A DNA stretch of 52,325 bases, from NCBI RefSeq assembly GCF_030656255.1, contig NZ_JAUSOE010000077.1, forward strand, positions 1-52,325. The letters are read 5' to 3'. Below the pieces are notes generated by a model. That model did no database searches. It saw only the letters and a list, made by a program, of their open reading frames with translations, and had not been told where the DNA came from. Shown here in pieces: positions 8,093 to 16,900 of this stretch. This DNA comes from Brevundimonas sp. (lineage in GTDB: Bacteria; Pseudomonadota; Alphaproteobacteria; Caulobacterales; Caulobacteraceae). Each line of letters begins with the position of its first letter. The first letter of the stretch is position 1. A program made the position numbers and the translations under genes.

Positions 8093-9438
8093 TTGACGCG
8101 TTTAACACCCTGAAACGGATAGAAGCTCCCCCCAAGCTTCAGAATATTTGTCAGTTCATCCAACGCCCCCCGGCTCTCGTCCAGCAGGTCAGGATCCGCC
8201 AGGTCGGCGGGCCGCAGTTCGTCGCGGTACCAGCGCTCGCCCCAGGTCTTGAGCCGGGCGTACAGGGCGTCCGTCAGGCGCATGGCCGGGTTGGTCGCCG
8301 CCAGCTCCGCCTCGTTCAGGACGACCCGCAGCCGCAGGCAGGCCGGCCCGCCGCCGTTGCGCATCGACTGGCGCACATCGACATATTGGACCCGGCCGAT
8401 TGGACCGTTGGAGGCGGCCAGGGATTGCGCCACCGCATGACTGCGCGGGTTGTCGCGGGTCTCGGTCGGACAGATCAGGGTCAGGCGATCCTCGCCCGGA
8501 ATCTGGATCAGCATGGAGTTGAACAGATAGGAGCTGATGGCGTCGGCCAGCGGCAGGTCGGCGGAGGAGACCTCGACGAAGATCGGGTCGAACAGGCTTT
8601 CGGCTGCGCGGCGGATGGCGTCTTGAGTCCCCGCCGTGTCCTCGAACGCCAGATCGTGGAAGAACAGGGTCTCGCGCGCCCCGACGCAGACCACGTCGTT
8701 GTGGAAGGTGCCGCCGGCGATGGCGGCCTTCGACTGCTGGGCCAGGACGGCTCCCGAGGCGGCATGCCGGCGGGCGACGGCCTGAGAAGCTTCGCGCGTC
8801 TGACGCGCTGGGTAGGGACCGTCCCAGGGTTCAAAAGCCTCGCGCCCCCAGACCAGCAGATTGACGCCTTGCTCGCCATGATCGGCGCACAGGCGCACAT
8901 GGTTGGCGGCGCCCTCGTCGGCCAGGTGCGCGACCGAGGGCAGGGCGTCATGCACCGCGAACCGCTCAGGATCCGGGAACAGGGCGTCCAGCGCCCGCTT
9001 CGTCTGCTGGTGTTCCAGCGACCGGTGCAGATTGGTGATCAGATTGGCGGGGGTGAAATGCACCCGGCCGTCAGCGGCGTCGGCGCTGGGAGTTACGGTC
9101 GCGGCGTTGGCGGCCCACATGGGCGAGGCGGAACAGGCGGCGGCGGCGAAGGAGGGCGCGTCTTTCCAGGCCTGTTCCAGCACCTGGGCGTCCGAACCTG
9201 TGAAGCCCAGGGTCCGCAGGAAGGGGATGTTCGGCCGCTCGTGCGGGGGCAGGACGAACTGGGGCAGGCCCAGGTCCGCCAGGGTCTTCATCTTGTCGAG
9301 TCCCTGCAGCACCGCCGCGCGCGGGTTCGACGCCTCGCCCTTGTTCAGGCTGGAGGCCAGATTGCCCGGCGACAGACCGGCGTAGGAGTGGGTCGGCCCG
9401 ATCAGGCCGTCGGCGTTGGCTTCGACGGCGTAGGTCAT
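8089..9438 (-). CDS. astB: N-succinylarginine dihydrolase
   Basis: AstB hydrolyses N2-succinylarginine to N2-succinylornithine, CO2 and two ammonia, the second step of the AST pathway. The 449-residue protein begins MTYAVEANADGLIGPTHSY and has NLASSLNKGEASNPR, FHNDVVCVGA and SMRNGGGPACLRLRV, all characteristic of the amidinotransferase-fold AstB family. The last motif carries the catalytic cysteine. The ORF is open 16 codons further upstream, but that part lies inside the intergenic repeat. The ATG at 9438 gives the family start, and its only Shine-Dalgarno sequence (GGAGAGGG) is the 3' arm of the repeat hairpin. Confidence 0.95.
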   Translation of the reverse strand: MTYAVEANADGLIGPTHSYAGLSPGNLASSLNKGEASNPRAAVLQGLDKMKTLADLGLPQFVLPPHERPNIPFLRTLGFTGSDAQVLEQAWKDAPSFAAAACSASPMWAANAATVTPSADAADGRVHFTPANLITNLHRSLEHQQTKRALDALFPDPERFAVHDALPSVAHLADEGAANHVRLCADHGEQGVNLLVWGREAFEPWDGPYPARQTREASQAVARRHAASGAVLAQQSKAAIAGGTFHNDVVCVGARETLFFHDLAFEDTAGTQDAIRRAAESLFDPIFVEVSSADLPLADAISSYLFNSMLIQIPGEDRLTLICPTETRDNPRSHAVAQSLAASNGPIGRVQYVDVRQSMRNGGGPACLRLRVVLNEAELAATNPAMRLTDALYARLKTWGERWYRDELRPADLADPDLLDESRGALDELTNILKLGGSFYPFQGVKRVK

Positions 9439-9442
9439 TCGG

Positions 9443-9593
9443 CCCTCTCCCCTTGCGGGAGAGGGAGATCGCGCACGACGGCGCAAGCCGTCGTCCTGGC
9501 GCGAGCGGGTGAGGGGTCACGCAGGCGGCCGGCAGGGAGAAACCCCTCATCCGACCCGCTGCGCGGGCCACCTTCTCCCGCAAGGGGAGAAGG
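9443..9593. repeat. GC-rich composite palindromic intergenic repeat, copy 2
   Basis: It shares the block order of copy 1: CCCTCTCC / GGAGAGGG hairpin, then CTGGCGCGA, GGGTGAGGGG, CCCCTCATCCG, GGGCCACCTTCTCCCGC and a closing CCTTCTCC / GGAGAAGG hairpin. It fills nearly all of the 157-base gap between astD and astB inside one operon. On the astB mRNA strand the hairpin at 9443-9465 is the last structure before the start codon and contains the likely ribosome binding site. Confidence 0.8.
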
Positions 9594-9595
9594 AA

Positions 9596-11011
9596 TCACG
9601 ACCGTAATCCCTTGATCTCGCCCTCGATGTTCGCGACCGCGTCGGCCTCGAAACTGGCGACCGGATAGGCGCAGTAATCCGCAGCGTAGTAGGCGCTGGG
9701 CCGGTGGTTGCCGCTGGCGCCCAGGCCGCCGAACGGCATGTCGCCGGCGGCGCCGGTGGTGGGGCGGTTGAAGTTGACCACGCCCGCACGGATGCGGCGG
9801 ATGAAGTGGTCCCAGTTGGCTGGATCGTCGCTGACTAGACCGGCGGACAGGCCGTAGCGGGTGGCGTTGGCGGCCTGGATCGCGGCGTCGAAGGTCGGCA
9901 CGCGGATCACCGACAGGAAGGGGGCGAACATCTCCTCGTCGGGGACGTCGATCCCGGTCACGTCGATGATGGCCGGTTTGACGAAGGCGCCGGGCAGGTT
10001 GGCGACGGGCCCCGAGGCGCGGATGACCTTGGCGCCGGCGTCGATCCGGTCCTGCAAGGCCTTCAGCGCAGCCTCGGCCGCGCGCGCCGAGATCAGCGGT
10101 CCGGCATAGGGTTCGGGGTCGCTGTCCCACGGGCCGAACACCAGACGGTCGGACAGGGCGGCGACGGCTTCAATGATGGCGTCGCCCTGCGCTCCCTCCG
10201 GCACGATCAGGCGCCGGGCGCACGAACAGCGCTGGCCGGTGGTGATGAAGGCGGACTGCACCGCGACGCCCGCCACGGCCTGAGCGTCGGCGGCGTCCCA
10301 GACGACCAGCGGATTATTGCCGCCCAACTCCAGCGCCAGGATGACGTGCGGATCGTCGGCGAACTTGCGGCGGAAATGGGCGCCGGCCGCGCCCGAGCCG
10401 GTGAACATCAGGGCGTCGATCCCGGCGTCCAGCAGGGCCGCCCCGGTCTCGCGCCCGCCCTGGACGACATTGACCACGCCGGTCGGCAGGGCGGCGGCGA
10501 AGGCCTCGGCCATGACCTGGCCGACCAGGGGCGTCTCTTCCGACGGTTTGAAGACGACGGTGTCGCCCGCCAGCAGGGCCGGGACGATATGGCCGTTGGG
10601 CAGGTGGCCGGGGAAGTTGAACGGGCCAAGCACCGCCGCCACGCCGTGCGGCCGGTGACGCAGGGTCGCGCGGCCGAAGGCGGTGTCGCTGGTGCGTTCG
10701 CCGGTGCGTTCGTCATAGGCGCGGATGGAGATATCGACCTTGCCGATCATGGCGGCCGCCTCGGTCTTGGTCTCCCACAGGGGTTTGCCGGTTTCGCGGG
10801 CGATGGCCTCGGCGATTTGGGGCGCGCGGTCCTTCAGCACGGTCTGATAGCGTTTGACGGCGTCGATCCGGTCCTGACGCGGACGGTCTGCCCAATCGGG
10901 GAAGGCGGCGCGGGCGGCGTCCACGGCGGCCTGGACCTGAACGGGGCTGGCGGCTTCGCCTTCCCAGTTCACGGCTTCGGTGGCGGGGTCGGTGGAGTTG
11001 AAAATGGTCAT
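9596..11011 (-). CDS. astD: N-succinylglutamate 5-semialdehyde dehydrogenase
   Basis: AstD oxidises succinylglutamate semialdehyde to succinylglutamate with NAD+, the fourth AST step. The 471-residue protein is an aldehyde dehydrogenase with the catalytic Cys in TTGQRCSCARR, the general-base Glu in ALELGGNNPLV, and the NAD-binding FTGSGAAG loop. AstD-type segments include PFNFPGHLPNGHIVPALL and FNRPTTGAAGDMPFGGLGASG. The ATG at 11011 starts 21 bases after the astA stop, within the same leftward operon. The next gene, astB, is separated by the composite repeat. Confidence 0.95.
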   Translation of the reverse strand: MTIFNSTDPATEAVNWEGEAASPVQVQAAVDAARAAFPDWADRPRQDRIDAVKRYQTVLKDRAPQIAEAIARETGKPLWETKTEAAAMIGKVDISIRAYDERTGERTSDTAFGRATLRHRPHGVAAVLGPFNFPGHLPNGHIVPALLAGDTVVFKPSEETPLVGQVMAEAFAAALPTGVVNVVQGGRETGAALLDAGIDALMFTGSGAAGAHFRRKFADDPHVILALELGGNNPLVVWDAADAQAVAGVAVQSAFITTGQRCSCARRLIVPEGAQGDAIIEAVAALSDRLVFGPWDSDPEPYAGPLISARAAEAALKALQDRIDAGAKVIRASGPVANLPGAFVKPAIIDVTGIDVPDEEMFAPFLSVIRVPTFDAAIQAANATRYGLSAGLVSDDPANWDHFIRRIRAGVVNFNRPTTGAAGDMPFGGLGASGNHRPSAYYAADYCAYPVASFEADAVANIEGEIKGLRS

Positions 11012-11032
11012 GGCTCTATTCCAGTCCGCTCA

Positions 11033-12040
11033 TCACGATTTCACCCGCACGCCGGCGCCGGCGACCACCTTCAAGGCCGCAGCAGTCTCGGCGCCGATGC
11101 GAACCGTGTCGCCGTGGATGTCCGCCTTGGCCCGCACGGCGCGGAAGGCGGCGATGCTGTCGGTCGAGATCAGGGCCGGCAGTTCGGCCTCGACCCGGTC
11201 GGTGATCTCGACCGTCAGCCGGCGCGCATCGCGCACGGTGCGGATGTTGTCGCGCCCGCACGACACGGTCGGACCGGCGTCGAAGATGTCCACCAGGCCA
11301 TTGGGCCGAAACCCTTCGCTCTCCAGCAGCGCCATGGCCGGCACGCCCTGGGGATGGACCTTGCCGATCACGGCGCGCGCCGGTTCGGGCAGAAGCTCGG
11401 TATAGATCGGGTGGCGCGGGGCCAGGTCCAGGATGAACTGTTTGTCGGTCGATCCGCTCATCCGGTCGGCGTGATCGAACTCCATCGGAAAGAACTTGTG
11501 CGCCACATGATCCCAGAAGGGGCAGGCGCCGTCAGGGGTGAAGACGCCGCGCAATTCGGCCAGCACATTCTCGGCGAACAGTTCAGGCTGGGCGCCGATC
11601 AGCATATAGCGCGACTGGCTCAGCAGACGGCCCGCGCCGCCCTTGCGCCGGTCGGCCTTCAGGAACAGCGAGCCGACCTCGGTCCAGCCGGTGCATTCAT
11701 TGACCAGCACCAGGGTCTGGTGATCCAGCTTGACCCCCAGGGAGGGGGACGAGGCCGTATTGTTGACGATGCGGAACGAGAAGAAGGGCCGTTTCAGCCC
11801 CACCGTCGCCTTGACCGATCCGACCCCGTCGATGTCGCCGGTGTCGCCGTCTTCCAGCATCAGGGTGTACCAGGCCTCCTGCGGCGTGGCCTCGCCCCGG
11901 AAACTGGCCTGGCTCAGCTCCAGCCGTTCGGCCAGGGCGTCGGGATCTTCCGGCAGGCTGGTGAAGCCGGGGCCGGACAGGATGGCCAGCTCCAGCAGAT
12001 AATCGAGGTCGGCGGGGCCGGCGGGACGGACGACGAGCAT
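11033..12040 (-). CDS. astA: Arginine N-succinyltransferase
   Basis: AstA transfers succinyl from succinyl-CoA to the alpha-amino group of arginine, the first AST step. The 335-residue protein starts MLVVRPAGPADLDYLLELA and contains GFTSLPEDPDALAERL, WTEVGSLFLKADRRKGGAG, FWDHVAHKFFPMEFDHAD and the C-terminal DIFDAGPTVSC, all typical of AstA (GNAT-related fold). The start codon directly abuts the stop of the upstream M20 gene (TGAATG), indicating translational coupling. Single-subunit AstA is expected, as no second aruF/aruG-type copy lies beside it. Confidence 0.95.
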   Translation of the reverse strand: MLVVRPAGPADLDYLLELAILSGPGFTSLPEDPDALAERLELSQASFRGEATPQEAWYTLMLEDGDTGDIDGVGSVKATVGLKRPFFSFRIVNNTASSPSLGVKLDHQTLVLVNECTGWTEVGSLFLKADRRKGGAGRLLSQSRYMLIGAQPELFAENVLAELRGVFTPDGACPFWDHVAHKFFPMEFDHADRMSGSTDKQFILDLAPRHPIYTELLPEPARAVIGKVHPQGVPAMALLESEGFRPNGLVDIFDAGPTVSCGRDNIRTVRDARRLTVEITDRVEAELPALISTDSIAAFRAVRAKADIHGDTVRIGAETAAALKVVAGAGVRVKS

Positions 12041-13294
12041 TCAGAGGGTTTCCATCCGCAGAGCTTTCAGTTTGGCCGCGTCGATCTCGCCGGAGGCGAT
12101 CTTGCACAGGATCAGGGCGCTGAGCTGGGCGCGTTCGACGAAGCTGTCGGGCCAGGCGAACTCCTGATCCGAATGGATGTCGCCGCCCCGGACGCCCAGG
12201 GTGTCGATATTGGGCAGGCCGGCGGCGTGCAGGTTGTTGCCCTCGCACACCCCGCCCGAAGGCTTCCAGGCGATGGGCTGGCCCAGTAGGGCGCCCGCTT
12301 CCTTCACCGCCTCGAACAGGGCGGTCTGGGCGGCGTCCATCGGTTTGGGCGCGCGGGTGAAGCCGCCGTGCAGATCTAGGCTCAGCCCCTCGAACGGCGG
12401 CGCGGCGGCGATGGCGCGGACCGAGGCGTCGATCCAGTCGGCGGCGGCCTTGTCCGGGACGCGCACATTGAACCGCACCACGGCGTTGTCGGCCACGACG
12501 TTCAGGGCGCCGCCGCCGGAAATCTTGGCGACATTGACGGTGACCCCGTCCCTCTGGCCGTTCAGCCCGTGCAGGGCGGCTGCGATGATGGCGGCCCCGG
12601 CTATGGCGTTGCGGCCTTCGTCGAAGGCGCGGCCGGCGTGGGCGGCCTTGCCCGTCACGATCAGATGATAGTTGCCGCTGCCCTTGCGCGCCCCGGCCAG
12701 GGTGCCGTCCGCCAGGGCCGGCTCATAGGTCAGGCCCACATGCCCCCGGGCGCCCAGTTCGGCCAGCAGCGGAGCCGAGGCGGGCGAGCCGATCTCCTCG
12801 TCCGGGCTCAGCAGCACGGTCCAGCCGACGCCGTGTCGGTCGGGGTAGGTCTCGAAGGCTTCGAGCGCCGCCAGGAGCACGCTGATCCCGCCCTTCATGT
12901 CGGCGACGCCGGGGCCGTTCAGGGCGCCGTCCGCGCGGGTCGTCACGGTCTGGAACCGGCTGTCGGCGCCGAAGACGGTGTCGTAATGGCCGGTCAGCAC
13001 GACCTGGATCGGCGCCGAAGGCCGGGCCGTGATCTTCAGGGCGTCGGCATGGGCCTCGGTCCGCACCGAGCCGTCGTCGGCGACGCTGGTCGAGCCCTGG
13101 GTGGCGATCCGTTCGACGAGGGCGCCGGTCAGGCCCTTTGCTGCCGCCTCCAGCGCGTCCAGCACGGCGTTCAAACCGGCGGCGTTGCGGCTGCCGGAGT
13201 TGATGTTCGCCCAGTCGATGGTGCGGCCGATGATGGCCTCGCGTCGCGCGGCGACGTGGTCGAGGACGGCCTGGTCGGTGGTCAGAATCCGCAT
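12041..13294 (-). CDS. M20 family metallopeptidase, carboxypeptidase G2-like; candidate succinylglutamate desuccinylase
   Basis: The 417-residue protein has all M20 di-zinc residues: GHYDTVFG (His, Asp), VADMKGG (bridging Asp), DEEIGS (catalytic Glu pair), LTYEPAL (Glu ligand) and GGDIHSDQEF (distal His). A dimerisation domain lies in the middle. It resembles carboxypeptidase G2, which cleaves N-acylated glutamates. It is the first gene of the ast operon, coupled to astA, and no astE (M14-type) gene is present. I therefore infer that it removes succinate from N-succinylglutamate. A GTG start at 13315 is possible; ATG 13294 is preferred because it gives a more usual N terminus. Neither has a clear ribosome site. 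Confidence 0.82.
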   Translation of the reverse strand: MRILTTDQAVLDHVAARREAIIGRTIDWANINSGSRNAAGLNAVLDALEAAAKGLTGALVERIATQGSTSVADDGSVRTEAHADALKITARPSAPIQVVLTGHYDTVFGADSRFQTVTTRADGALNGPGVADMKGGISVLLAALEAFETYPDRHGVGWTVLLSPDEEIGSPASAPLLAELGARGHVGLTYEPALADGTLAGARKGSGNYHLIVTGKAAHAGRAFDEGRNAIAGAAIIAAALHGLNGQRDGVTVNVAKISGGGALNVVADNAVVRFNVRVPDKAAADWIDASVRAIAAAPPFEGLSLDLHGGFTRAPKPMDAAQTALFEAVKEAGALLGQPIAWKPSGGVCEGNNLHAAGLPNIDTLGVRGGDIHSDQEFAWPDSFVERAQLSALILCKIASGEIDAAKLKALRMETL

Positions 13295-13412
13295 CGGCCG
13301 GACCCTAGCCGCCACGACGGCAAAGGTGAAGGTCGGGAGCTAAAGTCGCTCTGGGCCTTGATCGGCCGCAACGATCAGGCTCTTGGTGCGCCGCGTAACA
13401 AGGGATGGTTTC

Positions 13413-13955
13413 ATGACGCGTTCGACGATCGATCTCTGGCTGCGGGCGATGAACCCGTTCGTCCTGCCGCGCGGCATGGCCGAGGCCCAGCGGTCCGCGC
13501 GGGTCATGGTCGTCGGCCTGGCCATCGCCCTGGTCGTGGGTCTGGTCCCGACTTGGTGGATGCTCAACTCGGGCTGGTTCGCCACCGCGATGAACGAAGA
13601 ATACAGCCGCATGAACCTGACGGCGGCTCAGCTCGCCACCCAGCGCGCGGTGATGGAGGCCATGTGGCCCTATATGATCGGCTTCGGCGCGATCTTTTCC
13701 GTCGTCCTGTACGGGGTGCTGGCCGCCGTGCAGTGGCGGATGATGACGCGGGTCATCCCCCTGATCATGCTGGCCATGATCGCCTACAGTCTGGTCGCCA
13801 ATATCGGGATGCGTCTGCTGGAAAGCTTCCGCGGGCCTGAACTGCCGCTGTGGATCCTGCTTGTGGTCTGGCCGGCGTCTCTCGTCTCGGCCGTCATCTA
13901 TGTCGCGTCGCTTCAGGGGGCGATGCTGTTGCACCGTCTCCGACGCGAGCCCTGA
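13413..13955 (+). CDS. Hypothetical four-helix integral membrane protein
   Basis: I do not recognise this 180-residue protein. Four hydrophobic segments are visible: MVVGLAIALVVGLVPTWWML, a stretch around YMIGFGAIFSVVLYGVLAAV, VIPLIMLAMIAYSLVANIGM, and a C-terminal one beginning LWILLVVWPASLVSAVI. The N-terminal 40 residues are amphipathic (IDLWLRAMNPFVLPRGMAEA) and may lie on the membrane surface. The layout resembles small Yip1-like membrane proteins, but no diagnostic motif is present. The ATG at 13413, with AGGGATGG in front, is preferred over the TTG at 13383. It is divergent from the ast operon and converges with tamB. Confidence 0.75.
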   Translation: MTRSTIDLWLRAMNPFVLPRGMAEAQRSARVMVVGLAIALVVGLVPTWWMLNSGWFATAMNEEYSRMNLTAAQLATQRAVMEAMWPYMIGFGAIFSVVLYGVLAAVQWRMMTRVIPLIMLAMIAYSLVANIGMRLLESFRGPELPLWILLVVWPASLVSAVIYVASLQGAMLLHRLRREP

Positions 13956-13968
13956 TGTCGCTGTCCTT

Positions 13969-16900
13969 CTAATTCCGGTTCGGGCGGCGGTCGGTGCGTT
14001 GGCCGGGTTCGCGGCTTTCGCGGCGCCAGCGGATCGACAGGCTGGTGTCGCCCTGGCCGCCGAACTGCGAGCTGATGGCCAGGTTGCGGCGCGGCTGCCA
14101 CTCGACCTTGACCGCCGCCCCGCCTTCGCCCCCGCCGATGACCTCCAGATAGACGTCGTCGGTGATGTAACGGCCGCCGGCGACCGTCACGGCCGAGGCC
14201 TCGCCGCCGAAGGACAGCCGGTCCAGACCCGCCAGCTCGCGCAGATTGCCGATCACGTCGAAGCCGCCGCCGCCGGCCAGGGCCGCGACCCCGGCCGCCA
14301 GTTGCGCCGCCTCGAACGGCGACAGCTGCGAGGCTGAACGGCCGAACAGCACCTGCGACAGGATCTCGTCCTGGGGCAGGGCAGGGGTGGACGTCAGGGC
14401 GATCTTCGGCTGGTCGGCCGTGCCGGTCACGTCGATGGAGGCGGTCAGGGCCGTATCCTCGCGCGTCGCCGACAGATTCAGGCGGATCTGTTTTGGATCG
14501 GTCGACAGGGTCACGCGGCCGGTGTCGTCGAAGATGAACCGCTTGCCCGCGAACTCATAATCGCCGCGCACCACATTGGCCGTGCCGGTCAGTTGCGGCT
14601 GGGCGATGGTGCCGCGCACCCGGGCGTTGACGTCCAGCACGACGTTCAGGCCCCGGCCGCTGACCCGCACCTTGCCGCCGGTCGAGCGCAGGGCGATGTC
14701 CATACCGATCTGCGGGCCGCGCTGACGGGCCTCGGTCTCGACCGGATCGCCGCCGGGACGATTGATCTCGACCACGTCCATCGAGACGATGCCGGTGGCG
14801 CCGGGCACTTCCGGCTCGATCCGGGCCTCGTCAATGGTCATCTGGCCCGACAGCTGGACGTTGCCGTCCTGGCCGCGAACAATGGTGATCGGGCCTGAGG
14901 CGCGGGCCTCGCCGATGTCATTGTCGATGACCCGGAACCGCGTGAGGTCCAGACGCGCCGTCGATCCCGAACCCTCGCGCAGCCCAATCCGGCCCTGGCC
15001 GGCCACTGTTCCGCCGGCGTTGTCATTAGCCGTAAAGGTCTCGATCAGGGCGGTGGTGTCGTCGAAGCTCGTCCTCAGGGTCAGGCCGCCCAGGACCAAG
15101 CCTATCGAATTCTCGCGATAGGAGCCCTGGGTCAGGTCGAACCGGCCGTTCAGGCGCGGCGCAGCGAGCGTGCCGCCCAAGGTCGCTTGACCCGCCACCT
15201 GGCCCGCCAGGCTGCGGTCGCCGCCCAGGAACAGGTCCCAGATCGGCTGGATCTGGCCGTTGATCGACACATTGCCCGACATCGGCCGTTGGCGGGCGAT
15301 GGCCAGACGCAGAGGCGCGGCTGAGGCCTCGACCGGCAGGACGACATCGGCCGAGGCCTGAACCGCGCCCTCGTCGGACGCTGTCGCCTTGATCGTCAGG
15401 CTGTTGTTGACCAGGGTCGCGTCCAGGCGGCCGTCGACCGAAAGTCCGCTTGGGGCGTCGATGCTGCGGACATCCGCCAGGGTGACATTGGCGGACCCGG
15501 ACAGGTCGTCGCCTGCCCCGCGCAGGGCGACCCGACCGGTGGCGCGGCCGCGCAGGTTCGGGGAAAGGGTCTGCAGGTCCACGCTGGTCAGATCGGCCTG
15601 GATAACGGCCGTGCGCGCATCTTGGCGCAGATCCGCAAGCAGCACGCCGCTGCCGACGCCCAGGTCCAGGTGGGCCGACCGGTTCTCGCCGTCCAGGGTG
15701 ATCGTGGCCGCGCTGCGGGTGGTGAAGGCCACCTCGCGCACTCGGCCGCCGCCACGCAGGGCGAGGTTGTGGGCAGCCCCGCGCCTTGAATAGACGCCCG
15801 TGCCGTTGAACTGGGCCGGGGTTCCACCCCCGACATCCAGAGCCAGAGTGAAAGGCAGGTTGTCCAAGGTGCCGCGTCCGTCCAGGTCGACGGTGCGGAT
15901 CACCCAACTCTGGCCGGCCAGGCGGACGTTGCGTCCGCTGACGTCCAGGATGGCGCTTTCCGATCCGCCGCCCTCGGTCAGGCGGATGCGACCGTTGGCT
16001 TCGCCGGAGGCCAGGAAGGCTCCGGTGCGCGCTGTAAAGGTCAGGTCGGCGCTGGAGGGGATGTTGTCCGACAGGGCGACCGCGCCCTGGGCCGTGACGC
16101 CGCCGGCGTTGACGTCGAGATCGGTCAATCGGATCTGCTGTCCGCCCAGGAAGAAGTTCCCCGACGCGCGGGCCGGGCCGTAGTTTGAGCCGCTGGTCAC
16201 GGTGATCCGGCCGTCCGACGCATCCGCGCCCTTGCGGAAGCTCAGGATCAGGTCGGCCTGGGTCAGGGTCAGGGCGCCGGCCGTGACCGAGTCAAATCCG
16301 GCCGTCAGGTCGACGCGCGGTTGGGACAAGGTGCCGGTCAGGGCGCCGCGCCCGTTCATGTCGCCGCCGATCTCGACCGGTCCGACGGCGAACGGGCCGC
16401 GCGCGTTCCAGTCCAGCGCCAGCCGCAACCGGCCGTCAGTCTCGATCAGACCCTTGGCCCCCGCGCGACCGGCCGCCCCGGTCAGTTCGCCGCGATCCAC
16501 CTCGATCCGGTCGCCGTTCAGCTTGCCGGTCAGTTGCAGCCGCGGCGTGCGGCCCAGCAGCCGGTTCAGCTCGTCCATCCCGACCGTCAGATTACGGCCC
16601 CGGCCGTCGAAGTTCAGCACCCAGGGCGCGCCGGTCTTGGCCGACGAGGCGCGGACCGGACCGCCGAAGGCGCCCTTGGCGTCGGCCAGGACGCGCGAGG
16701 CGTCGGTCAGTTGCGCGTCGCCGCGGAAGCCCATGCCGCCCAGTAGATTGCGCGAGCCCGAGCCTGTCAGCGTCAGTCCCTGGCCCTGAAGATCCAGTTT
16801 TTCCAGCAACAGGGCGCCGTCCTTCATCCGCGCGGCCTGCATCTGCACGCGCGGCGTCGCGCCCAGCAGGCCGCCGATCAGCCCCTCGCTCGAGCCGCCC

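Noticed and set aside
10346-12289. Long plus-strand reading frame opposite astD and astA
   Set aside because: It is the codon-position shadow of strongly coding minus-strand genes in GC-rich DNA and has no family features.
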